Below are positions 61,322 to 64,000 of a stretch of 64,000 nucleotides of DNA, piece by piece. Location of the stretch: NCBI GenBank assembly GCA_963780825.1, contig CAWADL010000007.1:1-64000 (forward strand), in the 5' to 3' direction. A program made the position numbers and the translations under genes. Within the stretch, counting starts at the first letter, position 1. The number at the start of each line of letters is the position of its first letter. The notes under the pieces were generated by a model. The model was not told the DNA's origin and did no database searches. It saw only the letters and a list, made by a program, of their open reading frames with translations. Origin of the DNA: Roseiarcus sp963780825. GTDB taxonomy: Bacteria > Pseudomonadota > Alphaproteobacteria > Rhizobiales > Beijerinckiaceae.

Positions 61322-62412
61322 TCGGCGCCCTTCGCCGCGCGCTTGATGCGCTGACTGGCGACGGCGATGCCTCCGTGACCGTGCCGCCGATGGACGGCGC
61401 GCTCAATCCCGACAACCGGCTCGAAGACGCTGCGGTGGTCGCCGCGGCGGAGGCGCCCGACAACCTTTGCCTGCTAGGCGACAGGCTGCTGTTTTCCAAC
61501 GCCGCGGAAGTGTTTGAGTTGGACCCCACGTCAACCACACCGGCGTTGAAATCTCACGCGACGTTTGCGTCGCCAGTGACGGCGCTCGCGGCGCAGGGCG
61601 CGACGCTAGCGATCGCGTTGACCGAGGGCGGTCTGCTCATTCGCGGCGGCCCGCACGACGGCGTTCATCTCAGTCAGGCAGGCGACCAGCCGCTGACCTG
61701 CGTGACCGCGCTCGCCTTCGCAGATGACCATACGATCCTTGTCTGTCTCGGCTCGCAGAAGCATCCAAGCGAGCGATGGAAGCATGATTTGATGGAGTGG
61801 GGCGCGAGCGGCTCGGTTTGGCGTGTCGATCTAGGATCGAAAGCGGCGACGCCGTTGGCGCGTGGATTGGCGTTTCCCTTCGGGGTGCTCCCGCTGCCAG
61901 ACGGCGCGCTGGTGACGGAGAGTTGGCGTCACCGAGTCGTCAAGCTGCGGCCTGAAGGCTCGCCCGAGCCGATCCTGACCGATCTGCCCGCCTATCCCGC
62001 GCGCATCACGCCGGCCGGCGACGGCAAGGGTGCATGGCTCGCGCTGTTCGCACCGCGGCGGCAGTTGACAGAATTCGTGCTGCGCGAGCCTGCCTACCGC
62101 AAGCAGATGATGCAGGAGATCGCGCCGGATTATTGGGTCGGGCCGACGCTGGCGCCGATGCGCAGTTTCCTGGAGCCGCTGCAGGGTGGAACATTGAAGA
62201 AGCTGGCCGCGATAAAACCATGGGCGCCGTCGCGATCCTACGGGCTGGTTGTGCGGCTCGACGAGCAGTGGCAGCCACGCTCCAGCATGCACAGCCGCGC
62301 GGATGGCAGCCGTCACGGCGTGATGAGCGCGCTCGAAGCGAATGGGCGCCTGTTCGCGGCGAGCCGGGGCGCACAAGCCGTCGTCGCCGTAGACCTGCAG
62401 GGGGATGAATAG
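61318..62412 (+). CDS. SMP-30/strictosidine-synthase-like beta-propeller protein
   Basis: Intact 364-residue second propeller, without signal peptide. Blade-like repeats include DNLCLLGDRLLFSNAAEVFELD, VTALAFADDHTILVCLGS, LAFPFGVLPLPDGALVTESWRHRVVKL and YPARITPAGDGKGAWLALF. Layout recalls the APMAP/strictosidine group, which bind calcium and hydrolyse esters or lactones. It lacks the clear NxxD calcium motifs of the fused propeller, so it may be a non-catalytic partner. It overlaps the fusion gene by 4 bp and precedes the ATPase by 3 bp. Confidence 0.82.
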   Translation: MIGALRRALDALTGDGDASVTVPPMDGALNPDNRLEDAAVVAAAEAPDNLCLLGDRLLFSNAAEVFELDPTSTTPALKSHATFASPVTALAAQGATLAIALTEGGLLIRGGPHDGVHLSQAGDQPLTCVTALAFADDHTILVCLGSQKHPSERWKHDLMEWGASGSVWRVDLGSKAATPLARGLAFPFGVLPLPDGALVTESWRHRVVKLRPEGSPEPILTDLPAYPARITPAGDGKGAWLALFAPRRQLTEFVLREPAYRKQMMQEIAPDYWVGPTLAPMRSFLEPLQGGTLKKLAAIKPWAPSRSYGLVVRLDEQWQPRSSMHSRADGSRHGVMSALEANGRLFAASRGAQAVVAVDLQGDE

Positions 62413-62415
62413 GCT

Positions 62416-63906
62416 ATGGGCGCGCTGATTGAACTGCGCAAGGTCACGAAAGAGTATCGCGGCGTCCCTGCTATCAAAGACGTGGATTTTGAACTGAGGA
62501 CGGGGGAGATCCACGCTCTCGTCGGGGAAAATGGCGCGGGGAAATCGACGCTAACCAAAATCGTTGCAGGCGTGACGGAGCCCTCTAAGGGCCAGATGTT
62601 GTTTGACGGTCGCGAGGTCGTGTTCCACTCGCCGGCCGAGGCGTTGGCGAACGGCGTCAGCATGGTGTTTCAGGAGACCAGCCTCGTGCCGTCGATGTCG
62701 GTGGCGCAGAACGTGTTCCTCGGCGACGAGAAGTTCTTCAACCGGATCCGCGGTATCTATATCGCCGCGCAACAGCTGATGGGCGCGCTGAATTTTCCCG
62801 TCGACCCGTGGGCGACAGTTGCGACGCTGGGCGCGGCGAAGAAACAGATGGTCGAAATCGCGCGAGCGGTGCGCAAGAATGCGCGCGTCATCATCTTTGA
62901 CGAGCCGACGGCGGCGCTTACGCCAGAGGAGAAGCTGCACTTTTTCGCACTGATGCAGCGCCTCAAACAGCGCGGCGTCTCCATCATCTTCATATCCCAT
63001 GCGCTCGAGGAAGCGCTCGAAGCGTCCGATCGAATTACGGTGCTGCGCGACGGGGAGATTGTAACGACCGACGCGACGGCCTCGTTCGATCGCGATCGGG
63101 TGATCCGCGCGATGGTCGGGCGTAGCCTTTCCAACCAACTGTATAAGCGACGCGAGACGGTGCGGCGGCCGGGACGAAAAGTGCTGAGCGTCAAAAACCT
63201 TTCGATGGCCAATGTCGTTCGCAACAATTCGTTCACGGTCTACGCCGGACAGATCACCGGTATTTTCGGCCTCATTGGCTCCGGGCGGACGGAAACGGCA
63301 AAGATCGTAGCGGGGGTTTACAAGCGCAGGACTTTCTTCGGCGGCCAGATCGTCCTCAATGATACGCCCGTGCGCTATCGCGTACCGCGCCCGGCGGTGA
63401 GGGATGGCGTCGTATACGTTACCGAGGATCGCAAGGTCGAAGGCTTCTTCGAAACGATGTCGATCGCGGAAAATCTTTATACCGGATTTCTCGCCTCTGG
63501 GCTCGAAAAAGGACCTGTCGTAAGCTTCAGCGGTATGCGCGCGCTCGCACAGGAATGGACGAGCGCGCTGAACATTCGCGCGATCAACAGCAACGCGCGG
63601 GTCATCGAGCTATCCGGCGGAAATCAGCAGAAAGTGGTGATCGCCAAGGCGCTTGTGCAGAAACCTAAGCTGATCATATTTGATGAGCCAACCCGCGGCG
63701 TGGACGTCGGCGCAATCGCGGAGATCCATCAGTTCATCAACAAGCTCGCCAATGAAGGCTTGGCCGTCGTCGTCATCTCGTCCTATCTACCGGAAGTCAT
63801 GAACCTGTCGGACCGCATCCTGGTCTCGCAGCGCGGTCGCATTGTCGAGGAGTTCCGTCCGGGCGACGCGACGGAGGAGAGGATCATGCACGCTGCGGTC
63901 TATTGA
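62416..63906 (+). CDS. Sugar-type ABC ATPase, RbsA/MglA-like
   Basis: Intact 496-residue double ATPase. First cassette: GENGAGKSTLTKIVAG, TLGAAKKQMVEIARAV (signature with GAAKKQ for the usual SVAxxQ), VIIFDEPTAALTPEE and FISHALEEA. Second: degenerate GLIGSGRTETAKIVAG, ELSGGNQQKVVIAKALV and LIIFDEPTRGVDVGA. It drives the two permeases of this operon. Start ATG is 3 bp after the propeller stop. Confidence 0.93.
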   Translation: MGALIELRKVTKEYRGVPAIKDVDFELRTGEIHALVGENGAGKSTLTKIVAGVTEPSKGQMLFDGREVVFHSPAEALANGVSMVFQETSLVPSMSVAQNVFLGDEKFFNRIRGIYIAAQQLMGALNFPVDPWATVATLGAAKKQMVEIARAVRKNARVIIFDEPTAALTPEEKLHFFALMQRLKQRGVSIIFISHALEEALEASDRITVLRDGEIVTTDATASFDRDRVIRAMVGRSLSNQLYKRRETVRRPGRKVLSVKNLSMANVVRNNSFTVYAGQITGIFGLIGSGRTETAKIVAGVYKRRTFFGGQIVLNDTPVRYRVPRPAVRDGVVYVTEDRKVEGFFETMSIAENLYTGFLASGLEKGPVVSFSGMRALAQEWTSALNIRAINSNARVIELSGGNQQKVVIAKALVQKPKLIIFDEPTRGVDVGAIAEIHQFINKLANEGLAVVVISSYLPEVMNLSDRILVSQRGRIVEEFRPGDATEERIMHAAVY

Positions 63907-63965
63907 GACGCTTGGCCGGCCGGGATTTTGCATGTGTGAGGGTAAACAAGGATGAAGGGCTGAGA

Positions 63966-64000
63966 ATGGCGCGGCGACAGGTGAATCGCCTTCCTCCAGA
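63966..64000 (+). CDS. Possible start of next gene, truncated by window end
   Basis: ATG beginning MARRQVNRLPP runs off the end 60 bp after the ATPase gene. Upstream AAGGGCTGAGA is a weak ribosome site. Too short to assign. Confidence 0.25.
   Translation, partial: MARRQVNRLPP

Overview
The window is GC-rich DNA of an alphaproteobacterium, most likely Hyphomicrobiales (Bradyrhizobium/Beijerinckiaceae-like). The basis is codon use, the density of ABC importers and CoA ligases, and dispersed palindromes of a kind common in that order. It holds no rRNA, tRNA, CRISPR array or housekeeping cluster. It is an accessory catabolic region: importers, each next to the enzymes that presumably process the imported compound.

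Layout. 1-1062 is an intact IS481-like element with perfect 33-bp ends. 1194-5571 is a carbohydrate ABC importer (binding protein and two permeases, no ATPase) divergent from an SDR. 5740-10901 holds an amidase, CutC, a desuccinylase/aspartoacylase-type hydrolase, a Gfo/Idh/MocA oxidoreductase and an amidohydrolase. 11076-22439 is a long minus-strand catabolic operon headed by an RpiR regulator: ABC importer with its own ATPase, metallohydrolase, aldehyde dehydrogenase, two-part GMC dehydrogenase and a D-threonine/3-hydroxyaspartate aldolase-like enzyme. 22770-28336 is a ribose-type importer with an AHL-lactonase-like metallo-beta-lactamase, divergent from a LacI regulator and flanked by two matching operator-like palindromes.

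28534-56767 is the heart of the window: two divergent operons, from about 47.7 kb, for breakdown of a CoA-activated carboxylic acid. The leftward arm encodes an enoyl-CoA hydratase, AtuA, biotin carboxylase, biotin carrier, carboxyltransferase, a nitronate-monooxygenase-like protein, a DsbA-like isomerase, a second hydratase, a complete Liv importer and CoA ligases. The rightward arm encodes an isovaleryl-type acyl-CoA dehydrogenase, a dienoyl-CoA-reductase-like SDR lacking YxxxK, an APH-type kinase, a small helical protein, a CoA ligase, an ACAD10/11-type dehydrogenase, a MaoC hydratase, a DUF7064-like protein and a hydratase. The kinase, small protein, ligase, dehydrogenase and SDR together resemble the levulinate (lva) / ACAD10-ACAD11 4-hydroxyacid route, here joined to an acyclic-terpene-type carboxylation route.

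57047-63906 is a third sugar-type ABC importer. One permease is fused in frame to an SMP-30/strictosidine-synthase-like beta-propeller, and a second, free-standing propeller follows, suggesting uptake coupled to lactone or ester hydrolysis.

Quality caveat. Many genes at 1.2-32 kb and 50-57 kb are interrupted by single-base shifts whose flanks still code for one normal protein, while most genes at 32.5-50 kb and 57-64 kb are intact. I read most of these as sequence errors and annotate each as one gene, with shift positions given. Family names come from reading motifs, not database searches.
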